Of a stretch of 64,000 bases of DNA, positions 41,944 to 50,748 are shown piece after piece. The translations under genes and the position numbers were made by a program. This DNA is from Terriglobia bacterium (lineage in GTDB: Bacteria; Acidobacteriota; Terriglobia; Acidiferrales; UBA7541), in NCBI GenBank assembly GCA_020073485.1, contig JAIQFB010000002.1, positions 124,001 through 188,000 on the forward strand. Direction: 5' to 3'. The first letter of the stretch is position 1. Each line of letters opens with the position of its first letter. Below the pieces are notes generated by a model. That model saw only the letters and a program-made list of their open reading frames with translations. It did not search any database and had not been told where the DNA came from.

Positions 41944-43254
41944 TTACTTCCACGCCGAATAAATCGGCTTGCTGACCAGGTACGCCGGGTTGGCTCCGGG
42001 ACGCGGAGTAAATTTCATGGCGCGCCCGTTGTCCACTTCGGCGGTATAAAAATTGCCGTCCTGATCGACGCTGAATCCGTGCACGCCCCAGAACCCGCCG
42101 GGGAAATCTCCCCAGGTGCCCCAGGAGTACAGGAAATGGCCATCCTGATCGTACTTCAGCATTTTGGAAGTGCCGCGGTCAAACGCCCAAATCATGCGAT
42201 CGGCGCCCATGTAAAGCAGGTGGACGTCGGACGGGCCACCGCCCATGCTCCAGGAGTACAGATACTTGCCGTTCTCGTCGAACACCTGGACGCGGTGGTT
42301 ACCGCGATCATTGACGAATAGGTGCTTGGTCACAGGGTCCACAGCAATGCCGTGGACGTTGTTGAAGTAGGAAGGCCGCTTGTCGTTCGGAGGAGTTCCC
42401 TTCGTGCCCCAATCCATCAGGAATTTTCCGGTTTTGTCGAATTTTGCGACGCGCGTGCCGTTGTAGCCATCGGCCACGTACAGCGTGCTGTCGGGAAGCC
42501 AGGCAAGAAACGTCGGCCGGTTGAAATGCGAGCCGTCCGCACCTTTCACGGTGGGCGTGCCGATCGTCTGCACCAATTCCTTCATGTCATGCGTGAAAAC
42601 ATAGATAGCATGCATGTGATCGTCCACGATCCAGACGTGCTTTTCCGGATCGTAGGGGTTGATGGTCACATAGTGGGGACGCTTGAACAGGTGGTCGTAT
42701 TGCGGAAATGTCTCGATGATTTTTCCCGAGGCGTCCACGATGGTCAGGCAGTGTTCCCACTTGGCATCGACTCCTAGTTGTCCTTGCCCTTCCATCCAGA
42801 GCTTCATGCCGTCCTCAGGCTCTTGACCGGTGCCGCCGGCCCCGGGCAGCGCCGATATGGTGGCGTCGCGCCAGGGCAACCGGCCGATCGGAAACACCAG
42901 ACTGGGCCCGAAATCCCGGAGGAGTTTTGCGTTGGGCCGCTTGATATTGGGAAGTTCGCCGCGAAACAGCATGAACACGCGGTTCGGGTTTTCCGCGTAG
43001 ATGCCCTGTCCCGCTCCCCAGGTCCACGCGTCATTTCCGGGCAGAGTGCTTACGTTTTGGGGCCAATCCGGAACCACATCATAGGGGCCAAAGGTGTCCT
43101 GGCCGCCCACCTGGCCCGGGACCGCCGCGATGCTGGCTGGACCGCCTTGTCCCAACACAGTGACCGGATGGTTCGCGAGCAGAAAACCAACCAGGCAACC
43201 CAGACCGATTGCCAAAACCGCAAATGCCGTTCGACGCATCTCCGTTCTACGCAT
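41944..43254 (-). CDS. Exported NHL-type six-bladed beta-propeller
   Basis: A 436-aa protein with an N-terminal signal anchor (FAVLAIGLGCLVGFLLA) and NHL repeats (STLYVADGYNGTRVAKFDKTG, KHLFVNDRGNHRVQVFDENG, MIWAFDRGTSKMLKYDQDG, HGFSVDQDGNFYTAEVDNG). It resembles the peptidylglycine amidating-lyase-like propellers. The catalytic function is uncertain. GGAGG lies before the ATG at 43254. The first codons are a near-direct repeat (ATGCGTAGAACGGAG / ATGCGTCGAACGG). Confidence 0.82.
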   Translation of the reverse strand: MRRTEMRRTAFAVLAIGLGCLVGFLLANHPVTVLGQGGPASIAAVPGQVGGQDTFGPYDVVPDWPQNVSTLPGNDAWTWGAGQGIYAENPNRVFMLFRGELPNIKRPNAKLLRDFGPSLVFPIGRLPWRDATISALPGAGGTGQEPEDGMKLWMEGQGQLGVDAKWEHCLTIVDASGKIIETFPQYDHLFKRPHYVTINPYDPEKHVWIVDDHMHAIYVFTHDMKELVQTIGTPTVKGADGSHFNRPTFLAWLPDSTLYVADGYNGTRVAKFDKTGKFLMDWGTKGTPPNDKRPSYFNNVHGIAVDPVTKHLFVNDRGNHRVQVFDENGKYLYSWSMGGGPSDVHLLYMGADRMIWAFDRGTSKMLKYDQDGHFLYSWGTWGDFPGGFWGVHGFSVDQDGNFYTAEVDNGRAMKFTPRPGANPAYLVSKPIYSAWK

Positions 43255-43543
43255 CCATGTCCTCCAGGAAATCTCGATTCCGGAACTTTTTCGACGGGAT
43301 ATAGAAGTAGTGTTCGATCAGTCTGCGATTTTATACGCCCGGGTTGTGCGGCGGGTCAATCCCCTTGTTCCGTTTGTTCAGCGGATCGCACACTTTCTTG
43401 GGATTCGCGAATAATTATTCATGACGCAGGGCGAATTCTTTGCTAAATTTGTAATAAGAATTGGGTGCAGACCATATCGGCTTGTCCGGGCACAGGACCC
43501 GGAGCGCACCTGCAACTCAACACTTGCACCAGGGAGGATTCGC

Positions 43544-43930
43544 TTGAAAAACATGCGAACAACTTGTATCGCTTTGCTTGCGGGAGTTCTTTTATTTGCC
43601 GGCGCGGCATTCGCGCATCACGGCACGGCAAACTACGACACTGGCAAAATGATCAGTGTGAAGGGCGTTGTCACCGATTTCCAGTTTGTGAATCCGCACG
43701 TTCAGATCGTGATCGATGTGAAAGACGATAACGGAAAAGTAAAGAGCTGGGCGGGCGAACTCACCAGCCCCAACCGGCTGTCCCGGCTGGGCTGGACCAA
43801 GAGTTCCATCAAACCGGGAGACATCATCACCATCGGCGGGTATCCCACCAAGAGCGGTTCACCGGAGATCTGGATTCAGAAGGTGACGCTGGCAAGCGGT
43901 GAAGATCTCGCCACCGGCGGCGGAAACTAG
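43544..43930 (+). CDS. DUF6152 family exported protein, copy 2
   Basis: A 128-aa protein, starting at TTG 43544, which has GGGAGG 6 bp upstream; the ATG at 43553 would be too far. The signal peptide (IALLAGVLLFAGAAFA) is followed by HHGTANYDTGKMISVKGVV, the DUF6152 core with LTSPNRLSRLGW and IKPGDIITIGGYPTKSG. It lies 75 bp upstream of its partner gene, the same arrangement as the copy at 56873. Confidence 0.85.
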   Translation: MKNMRTTCIALLAGVLLFAGAAFAHHGTANYDTGKMISVKGVVTDFQFVNPHVQIVIDVKDDNGKVKSWAGELTSPNRLSRLGWTKSSIKPGDIITIGGYPTKSGSPEIWIQKVTLASGEDLATGGGN

Positions 43931-44005
43931 TAACCGTCCGGCCGCCGCGAACGTCTTGTCATCAGACCTCGCTCGTGGATTTCTGGCTTCACGGAGGATT
44001 TCAGG

Positions 44006-44770
44006 ATGGGAAATACCTTGAAGTATTTGGCCCTTGCCGGCTTCGCTGTGCTGGCGTGCTCTTCCGGTTTGCGGGCCCAGATGGGGAAAGAAGACGCCGC
44101 GCCAAAGGCGGCGCCGGCGCCCGCTCCTGTTCACGACCTGTCAGGCGTATGGAATATGCGCGCCACCCCCGCCCAGCGCAAGTACCTCGGCAGCACCTAC
44201 ACGGCGGAGGAACCTGCGCAGACTCCCTGGGCCAAGGCGAAATACGATGCCGCCAAGCCCTCCAACGGCCCGCGCAGTAATCCGCTGACCGTCACGGACG
44301 ATCCCGTACTCAAGCTCTGCTTTCCGCCGGGGACTCCCCGCATCTATCTGCAGCCATTCCCCCTGCAGATTGTGCAGACCCCCAAGGAAATCATCATGAT
44401 TTTCGAGTACGACCACACCGTGCGCTACATCTTTACCGATGGCCGCGAACATCCCGCGGATGTCACGCCCACATACATGGGTCACTCCATCGGCAAGTGG
44501 GATGGGGATACACTGGTCGTCGATACCGTGGGATTCAACGAAAAAACCTGGCTGGACCGCGACGGCCATCAACACAGCGATCAATTGCATGTCGTCGAGC
44601 GTTTCCACCGGCTCAATATGGACAATATGCAGATTGATATCACCATGGAAGATCCCAAAGCCCTCGCCAAGCCGTGGGTGACCCAATTGAACTTCCAGTT
44701 GAGGCCCACCTGGGACATCCAGGAATTGGCCTGCACGGACAACGTCGATTTCATGAACTTTGAGAAATAA
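44006..44770 (+). CDS. Exported partner protein of DUF6152, copy A
   Basis: A 254-aa protein with signal peptide (YLALAGFAVLACSSGLRAQ) and a single globular region: DLSGVWNM, QTPWAKAKYD, CFPPGTPRIYLQPFPLQIVQ, MIFEYDHTVRYIFTDGREHP, WDGDTLVVDTVGFNEKTWLD and QLHVVERFHRL. The same block order recurs in the protein encoded at 57389, so the two are paralogues. Strongly conserved Asp, His and Trp suggest a ligand- or metal-binding lipocalin-like fold. I do not know a function. GGAGG precedes the ATG. Confidence 0.8.
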   Translation: MGNTLKYLALAGFAVLACSSGLRAQMGKEDAAPKAAPAPAPVHDLSGVWNMRATPAQRKYLGSTYTAEEPAQTPWAKAKYDAAKPSNGPRSNPLTVTDDPVLKLCFPPGTPRIYLQPFPLQIVQTPKEIIMIFEYDHTVRYIFTDGREHPADVTPTYMGHSIGKWDGDTLVVDTVGFNEKTWLDRDGHQHSDQLHVVERFHRLNMDNMQIDITMEDPKALAKPWVTQLNFQLRPTWDIQELACTDNVDFMNFEK

Positions 44771-44785
44771 GCTGACCGCATTCTC

Positions 44786-44819
44786 GGCAAGGAGCCTGCC
44801 AGGCTCCTTGCCGGTTTTT
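44786..44819 (+). terminator. Intrinsic terminator
   Basis: GGCAAGGAGCCTG and CAGGCTCCTTGCC (44786-44812) form a near-perfect hairpin with a minimal loop, followed by GGTTTTT. It stands 16 bp after the partner gene stop. Confidence 0.85.
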
Positions 44820-45501
44820 CCCACCCTAGTTCTGCCTCCCCCCCCGGTTTGCTCCCTCCTGCCATACCTTTCGCGTCGGTCGTTGCAGATAGCTAGTTTG
44901 CCGGGTTCGGCCAAAATTCCTTGCCCGGTGGCTAGATTGGCTCCCCGCACGGTAGTAATTCCCTGGTGAATCACGCCTGCCGGGGAATGGCGGAATGGTT
45001 CGCAAGAAAGGGCCAATTTCCTCAAAGCGTCGTCCGGTACGAAACAGTTAAGACGACAGCCATTTTCAGCTCGTTATAACCCCGAAAATAAAAAACAAAT
45101 GAACAGCAATAGATCTACAATAAAAGGCTGATCCGCGCTCCTGGAAAACCGGCCGGCGCGGCACAAATTCGCCCGTTTCCGGCGCGTTTTTGCCCCGTTA
45201 CCGGATACGTTGCAGGTGTTCAGCTAATCGTACGAAATCGCCCCTCCTTAAGGTTCCCTTAATGTTGAACGGCATACGTTCCACGAAGCAATTTATCCTA
45301 CGCTCAGCAGAACTTAAGGGACCCGCGCGCGAAACTCAGACAGTTTCGTCGCGGTCTTTATTTTGTGTTGGATGGGTGGAGTCGGGCGTTCCGCGAAGCG
45401 GTGCAACTTGCCGTTTTGCAGCGCCAGCATAGGGTAAACAAATCGTGGTCAATTCGCAGGCAAAATGGTTGGGGTTTTTGCCTGCGCATAGGAGGGGTGG
45501 A
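44820..45501 (+). other. Long upstream region of the TonB receptor, with hairpin next to the ribosome binding site
   Basis: About 680 bp without a gene. TTAAGGTTCCCTTAA (45248-45262) is a small palindrome, and its right half can also pair with AACTTAAGGGAC near 45311. GCAGGCAAAA / TTTTGCCTGC (45456-45465 with 45476-45485) forms a 10-bp hairpin ending 5 bp before the GGAGGGG ribosome binding site of the receptor. I looked for a cobalamin riboswitch and saw no B12-box-like sequence. Confidence 0.4.
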
Positions 45502-48500
45502 ATGGCAATAGAATTACGCAGTAACACGAGTTGTCCCGGAATTGGGACCGGGCCATCGCAGTCAGCAAGTTCTTCCTTCAAATCCGCAATACAGCGCAAC
45601 GCCGGAAAAGCGTTGCAAATTCTGGCAACCGCTTTCATGGTGCTTCTGCTTTGCGTCCCGGCCTTTTCGCAGGGCAGCGCAGGGCGCATTGCGGGAACGA
45701 TTACAGACTCTAACGGCGGCGCCATCGCCGGCGCCACGGTGACCATCACCGACGTGGCCAGAGGTACAACAAGAACTCTGGTGACTGATGATTCCGGAGC
45801 CTACAGCGCTCCAAACCTTCTGACCGGCCAATATAAAGTTCGCGCCGAATTCAAAGGGTTCAAGGCCGTCGAGCGCCAGAATATTACCTTGGAAGTCGCT
45901 CAAGAGCTTCGCATCGACCTCGCCCTGCAACCCGGCGAGCAGGCGCAGACGATTACCGTAACCGAAGAAATTCCGCTGATGAACACCACCAACGCGGAAC
46001 TCGGCGGCACGATTCAAAATGCGACCATCAACGATTTGCCTTTGAACGGACGCAACTTCCAAAACCTCCTGGATCTGCGCCCCGGCGTCACGAAATACGT
46101 GGGCAATTCCGGATGGACACAAAGCTCCAACGGCATGCGCCCCCACGACAATTTCTATATGGTGGAAGGCGTCAACAGTAATGATCCCTGGATGGCACAG
46201 AGCATGATGAACGCGGTCATGGCCGCCGGCGACGCCGGAACCATGCTGCCCATCGACGCCATCGACGAATTCAAGACCCAGCAGAATCCCCGCGCCGAAT
46301 TCGGCTGGAAGCCCGGCGCCGTGGTTAACGTCGGCGTCAAGTCGGGAACCAATACGTTTCACGGTTCCGCTTATGCCTACGGCCGTACAACCGCTTTCGA
46401 TGCTCGCAACTACTTCAACACGGACATCAAGGGCAACCCGGGCTGCGCCTCTGATCCGGTGCCTTGCATCAAGACGCCTGTGGAACTCGAGCAATACGGC
46501 GCCAGCGTGGGCGGACCGATTGTGAAAGACAAACTGTTCTTTTTTGCGAATTACGAGACGCAAAATTACGCTGTGGGTAACCCTATCACCCATACTGTTC
46601 CCAACACCTCCCCTACTGCGGCGGCGACGGACACCAGCAGCCTAGTCGGGGCTTGCCAGTCAATTCTGAACGGCGGAGGAACAGTCACGGCACTCAGTGC
46701 GCGCTTGGCGGGAATCACTGTTGCGGGCGGAACCTGTACAATGGGATCAACTCCCGGCGTATTCCCCGTCAGCAATGGCAGCAATAACCTTACGACTGCC
46801 CTAAACAGCGCGGACAAGATCTACTCCGGCGTAGCAAAAATTGACTATCACTTGAACGACAAGAACTCCTTGAGCGGCATGTTCTTTATAAGTCCAGGAA
46901 GCGGCTCATTTGTGGACGATCCGGGTCGCCAAGTCCTGGCATACCAGGAGACGACTCAATATGCCCGTTCGATTGTAGGGTCTGTGGGCTGGACCTACGT
47001 ACCGAACTCAAACTGGGTGAATTCCGCCCGGTTTGGAATATCCCACTACTACCAGACGTTCATTAGCGGGGATAGCACTGTGGATCCCGCCACATACGGA
47101 ATCTTTACCGGGGTGACAAATAAGGCCAGCTTTGGATTGCCCAGAATTCGAATCTCGGGTTTTAATTCCTTCCAGTTGGGAGCGAGTTGGCCCAAGACGG
47201 TCGGACCGGACAGCGTCTGGCAATTCAGCGACAGCGTCTCCTATTTGCACGGCAACCACTCGTTCAAATTCGGCGGTGAAGTGCTGATCAATCAAAGCAC
47301 GAACATCGTCACGAACAACACCAAGGGCCCGGTTAACTTCTCAAGCCTGGTGAATTTCTTCACCGGCACGATCAAGAGCGCAAACATCACCGTTGGCGAT
47401 TTCACGCGGCACATGCAGGCCGAGGGTTATGCGGCGTTTTTGCAGGATGACTGGCGTGTGACTCCACGGCTCACCGTGAACCTGGGTGTGCGCTACGAGA
47501 TCAACACAGTTATACACGAAAAGAACAACCTGATCGGCAACTTCGACCCGACCAAAGGACTGATCCAGGATGGGGTTGGAGGCGTGTCCGGCGTGTATAA
47601 CGGCGATCACAACAATTTCAGCCCGCGCGTAGGTTTTGCGTGGGATGTCGCCGGCGATGGCAAGACCGTGGTCCGTGGCGGAGCCGGCGTCCTGTACGAG
47701 CAAGGCAGCTTTGACGCGTTGAATGCCCTCGGCAACCTGCTCGGCTTGCGCACGGAACCCACGGGCGTCCCGCTCTATACGAACGGGAATCTTACGCCAA
47801 CGACTGCAGGCGGAACCATTAACCTCGGTGCCGTTAGCTTCTCCGGTGGCGCGTTGAAGGGACCTAATGGTCTCAACGCCAGGTGGGCTAATAACACGTC
47901 CAATAACCCTCTGTACTCGGCTTCGCCGGCCTGCGGAGACGGTTCAGTTACCCTTGCCAATGGTATAAGTCCGCAACCATGCACCGTGTTGGGCGTGGAT
48001 CGTAAACTGCGCACTCCCTATGTATCTACTTGGAGTTTGGGCATCCAGCGTGCCCTCACCAATAACCTATCTCTCGATGTTAGCTATGTCGGCAACCACG
48101 CCACAAAGCTGCTCGGGTTGGGCGACTTGAATCAACCGGCGGTCGGGTCCGGGTGGACGCCAGCGGCCCTCGCGGGTTGCATTGGTATCCCCTCCACGGA
48201 TAATTGCGCACCTGATGCCGGCGCGCAGGTGAGTTCGGAGCCGTTTAGCACGAAATTTCCGTACCTCGGCTACATTATGTGGCTTTCCAACGACAACCAT
48301 TCCAATTACAACAGCCTGCAGGTATCGATGACCCAACACGAAATACACGGGCTATCCTACGTCCTCGGCTACACGTGGTCTCACTCCCTTGCTGAGTCTC
48401 CCGACAATTGGAGCTTCATCAGCCCCATTAACAGCGCCAATCCTAAGGAGATCTACGGAACCACCGAGTTTGACGTGCGGCACCGGTTCACGTTCTCGAC

Positions 48501-49308
48501 GACGTACAATGTCCCCGGCATCAATGCGCCGGCTCAACTCCTCAAGGGCTGGTCAATCAATTCCATCATTTCGCTCCAGAGCGCCACACCGTGGGGCGTC
48601 AATGACATCACGTCCGACTTCAGCGGAACCAATGAGATTAATTCCCCATCTCCCAACGGAGAGCAGTGGAATTTCTTCGGCAATCCCTCTGACTTCACGA
48701 CGACAAAAGCTCTGATCAACACCAATGGGGGAGGCGGAGGAATTCCGTATTTCGCTGGTGCCTGCTCTGCCGTGGCCAGTGATCCAAGTGCCCCATTTGG
48801 GAATACGAATCCGAAAAACCCTGGCTGCAATGTTTCACTCGCCACAATTGGCGTTGCGAATCTGACGCCCAATCAAACCTGCAATGCCAAAGCTGCTGCG
48901 ATGGGTCCGGCTGCCGAGGCGTCGCTTGCTTTCCTAGGCTGCTACGTATCCTCGAACGGCAAATCAATGTTATTGCCGCCAGCCTTCGGAACGCTCGGTA
49001 ACACTGCTCCCAACATGTTCCGGAGCTTCCCTTACTACAACGTGGACTTGAACGTGACGAAGCAGTTCAAGGTCAAAGAGCGCCTGACGTTCCAGTTCCG
49101 GGCCGAATTCTTCAATATCTTTAACCGCCCCGAAATCGCCAACGTATTTGGCGGCCCGGGTGGCGATAACAGCTTCACCGATCCTACCGCGGGCGCAGGC
49201 GCAAGCTTCGGCTTCCGTAACACGACGCCGGACGTGCTCAGTTCCAACCCCGTGCTTGGATCGGGCGGGGCCCGCGCCATGCAGTTGGGGTTGAAGATTC
49301 TCTTCTAA
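45502..49308 (+). CDS. Oar-like TonB-dependent receptor with carboxypeptidase-regulatory domain, copy 1
   Basis: A 1268-aa outer-membrane protein. It has a signal peptide (ILATAFMVLLLCVPAFSQ), a carboxypeptidase-regulatory-like beta-sandwich (~45-125, GRIAGTITDSNGGAIAGATV, LQPGEQAQTITV), a plug domain (INDLPLNGRNFQNLLDLRPGV) and a long beta-barrel ending ARAMQLGLKILF with terminal Phe. AGGAGGGG lies 5 bp before the ATG. It probably imports or binds large carbohydrate or protein-derived ligands in a TonB-dependent way, but the substrate is unknown. It is the paralogue of the receptor at 50749-54504. Confidence 0.92.
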   Translation: MAIELRSNTSCPGIGTGPSQSASSSFKSAIQRNAGKALQILATAFMVLLLCVPAFSQGSAGRIAGTITDSNGGAIAGATVTITDVARGTTRTLVTDDSGAYSAPNLLTGQYKVRAEFKGFKAVERQNITLEVAQELRIDLALQPGEQAQTITVTEEIPLMNTTNAELGGTIQNATINDLPLNGRNFQNLLDLRPGVTKYVGNSGWTQSSNGMRPHDNFYMVEGVNSNDPWMAQSMMNAVMAAGDAGTMLPIDAIDEFKTQQNPRAEFGWKPGAVVNVGVKSGTNTFHGSAYAYGRTTAFDARNYFNTDIKGNPGCASDPVPCIKTPVELEQYGASVGGPIVKDKLFFFANYETQNYAVGNPITHTVPNTSPTAAATDTSSLVGACQSILNGGGTVTALSARLAGITVAGGTCTMGSTPGVFPVSNGSNNLTTALNSADKIYSGVAKIDYHLNDKNSLSGMFFISPGSGSFVDDPGRQVLAYQETTQYARSIVGSVGWTYVPNSNWVNSARFGISHYYQTFISGDSTVDPATYGIFTGVTNKASFGLPRIRISGFNSFQLGASWPKTVGPDSVWQFSDSVSYLHGNHSFKFGGEVLINQSTNIVTNNTKGPVNFSSLVNFFTGTIKSANITVGDFTRHMQAEGYAAFLQDDWRVTPRLTVNLGVRYEINTVIHEKNNLIGNFDPTKGLIQDGVGGVSGVYNGDHNNFSPRVGFAWDVAGDGKTVVRGGAGVLYEQGSFDALNALGNLLGLRTEPTGVPLYTNGNLTPTTAGGTINLGAVSFSGGALKGPNGLNARWANNTSNNPLYSASPACGDGSVTLANGISPQPCTVLGVDRKLRTPYVSTWSLGIQRALTNNLSLDVSYVGNHATKLLGLGDLNQPAVGSGWTPAALAGCIGIPSTDNCAPDAGAQVSSEPFSTKFPYLGYIMWLSNDNHSNYNSLQVSMTQHEIHGLSYVLGYTWSHSLAESPDNWSFISPINSANPKEIYGTTEFDVRHRFTFSTTYNVPGINAPAQLLKGWSINSIISLQSATPWGVNDITSDFSGTNEINSPSPNGEQWNFFGNPSDFTTTKALINTNGGGGGIPYFAGACSAVASDPSAPFGNTNPKNPGCNVSLATIGVANLTPNQTCNAKAAAMGPAAEASLAFLGCYVSSNGKSMLLPPAFGTLGNTAPNMFRSFPYYNVDLNVTKQFKVKERLTFQFRAEFFNIFNRPEIANVFGGPGGDNSFTDPTAGAGASFGFRNTTPDVLSSNPVLGSGGARAMQLGLKILF

Positions 49309-49336
49309 CTCGATCCTGACGGATCGACCGTAGTTC

Positions 49337-49375
49337 GAAAAGGGCCGTCCCGATGTACTCGGGGCGGCCCTTTTC
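49337..49375. terminator. Intrinsic terminator after TonB receptor 1
   Basis: GAAAAGGGCCGTCCC (from 49337) and GGGGCGGCCCTTTTC (to 49375) form 15 bp including one G-T pair, with flanking A and T runs, so it can act in both directions. The arm sequence is nearly shared with the terminators at 50681 and 55131. Confidence 0.88.
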
Positions 49376-49531
49376 ATTTCCGCCGCAATCAAAATTGGGG
49401 ATATCTGCAAGTCCGGGTTTCTCAACAGCGCGGGTTGGCGACTCGCTGCGAAACATGCGCGTCTCGCATCTTCGCAGTCCATGCCACCATTTGTTGACGT
49501 CGGCGTTCCAGGTTGCGATAAGAAGAAAAAT

Positions 49532-49632
49532 ACCGTCATTCCGAGGCAAGCCTTTTGCCGAGGAATCCCTCTTCGGTTTTCATTCAAGAAAAGAGGGATT
49601 CCTCGGCGGAAATCGTGCCTCGGAATGACGGT
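49532..49632. repeat. 101-bp nested-hairpin MITE-like element
   Basis: The outer arms ACCGTCATTCCGAGGCA and TGCCTCGGAATGACGGT (17 bp, perfect) enclose inner arms GCCGAGGAATCCCTCTT and AAGAGGGATTCCTCGGC (17 bp, perfect). The whole element could be extruded as a long hairpin. It has no coding capacity. It may be a small non-autonomous mobile element. Confidence 0.7.
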
Positions 49633-49705
49633 TTATTGAGTTTTTCCGCAACCTCTTCAGCCGCTGACGTGCTTCAACGACTGTTTCCACCCTGAGTCCA
49701 AAGCC

Positions 49706-49766
49706 AGTGGGCCGTTCCAGCCGGCTGAAAATCGAAACCGCACGGGCTGAGGCATGTGCCATTGAA
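49706..49766. repeat. Degenerate two-armed palindromic repeat, copy G
   Basis: A worn copy of the family seen at 22501 and elsewhere: CAGCCGGCTG, then AAACCGCACGGGCTGAGGCA, then GTGCCATTGAACC. The right half keeps the family pattern, but outer-arm complementarity is poor. Confidence 0.45.
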
Positions 49767-49895
49767 CCTCACGCGCATGACTCTTGCGAAAAATGCGGGT
49801 AAATCAACATCGATTCAAGGAAGCAAAAACCGCATTTCCCACGTATCATCTGTGGCTATGAACAGAGCTTCGTGGTTGCGGGGCCGGAGGGACCT

Positions 49896-50411
49896 ATGAA
49901 TATTACTCGGACAATCGCGATGCTGGCGGTTTCGCTGATCGTTGCCTTCTCACTTGTCGTGGCGCGGGCGCGCAGCCAATCGGCCGACGACGATCCGAAC
50001 GCCGTTGCGGTCCAGCGCATCGTCAACGATTATTCCGAGCGCATGAACCGGCACGACGCGCATGACGTTGCGTCTCTGTTCGCCGAGGACGCCGATTTCA
50101 CCAACATGCGCGGCGACAGCCACCATGGCCGCAAGGAAATCGAGGCGTTCTACGCGAAGCTCTTCGACGGCCCGCTGAAAGAGGTCTACCGCACGGACAC
50201 CGTGAAAAGTATCCGCATCCTGAGCCCGGAAATTGCCGCCGTGGATGGTCTCTGGCAGATGCGATTTACCCTGGCCGCCAACGGGACGAGGGGGCCGGTT
50301 CGCGACGGCCTGTTCGATTACGTCCTCACCAAGCAGAACGGCCGCTGGTTCATCACTATTTTTCACGAATCGGAGTTCGCGCCGCCTCCGGCCGATCCCG
50401 CTGCAAAATAG
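49896..50411 (+). CDS. Exported SnoaL/DUF4440-like (SgcJ/EcaC) protein
   Basis: A 171-aa protein with a signal peptide (IAMLAVSLIVAFSLVVARARS) and an NTF2-like domain: VQRIVNDYSERMNRHDAHDVASLFAEDADFTNMRGD in two runs, HGRKEIEAFYAKLF, and a C-terminal strand NGRWFITIFHES. This fits the SgcJ/EcaC group. GGAGGG lies 5 bp before the ATG at 49896, so the earlier ATG at 49872 is rejected. It lies between the two convergent TonB receptors. Confidence 0.85.
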   Translation: MNITRTIAMLAVSLIVAFSLVVARARSQSADDDPNAVAVQRIVNDYSERMNRHDAHDVASLFAEDADFTNMRGDSHHGRKEIEAFYAKLFDGPLKEVYRTDTVKSIRILSPEIAAVDGLWQMRFTLAANGTRGPVRDGLFDYVLTKQNGRWFITIFHESEFAPPPADPAAK

Positions 50412-50469
50412 TGCGAGCGTTGTTTCCCGGGAGCCAGGAGAGAGTACAAACCGCGCGGAAAGATTCCTG

Positions 50470-50570
50470 GTAGCACAGCCACTCCTGGCTGTGCGGTTTT
50501 CGCAATCATGGCGGAATGAGTGACGCATGTTTTGTCACCAAAAGCACACAGCCAGGAGTGGCTGTGCTAC
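50470..50570. repeat. Two-armed palindromic repeat, copy F
   Basis: The arms are perfectly complementary over 24 bp, 50470-50493 (GTAGCACAGCCACTCCTGGC...) with 50547-50570. The core is GCGGTTTTCG, and AAACCCGC follows the right arm. The arm is built on CACAGCCA..TGGCTGTG rather than CACAGGCT..AGCCTGTG, so the sequence differs but the layout is the same. Confidence 0.78.
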
Positions 50571-50674
50571 TCAAACCCGCTGCGAATCGGCTCTTTCCGC
50601 CGCACAGCGGCATGTGCGTCTTAATGCATCTTTAGAAATCAAGGCGCGGAAAATGCCGGAGCCTTGAGAAAGAA

Positions 50675-50715
50675 AAAACAAAAGGGCCGTCCCGATTTCA
50701 TCGGGACGGCCCTTT
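50675..50715 (-). terminator. Intrinsic terminator after TonB receptor 2
   Basis: AAAGGGCCGTCCCGA and TCGGGACGGCCCTTT (50681-50715) are perfectly complementary over 15 bp. On the minus strand they are followed by TTTTGTTTTTTC. It stands 34 bp after the receptor stop. Confidence 0.9.
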
Positions 50716-50748
50716 CTGCATGACCTTTCTGTTTCTGTTTCCGCTGCG

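Noticed and set aside
44820-45501. Cobalamin-riboswitch-like leader before the TonB receptor
   Set aside because: No B12-box-like or other riboswitch core could be recognised. Only small hairpins are present.
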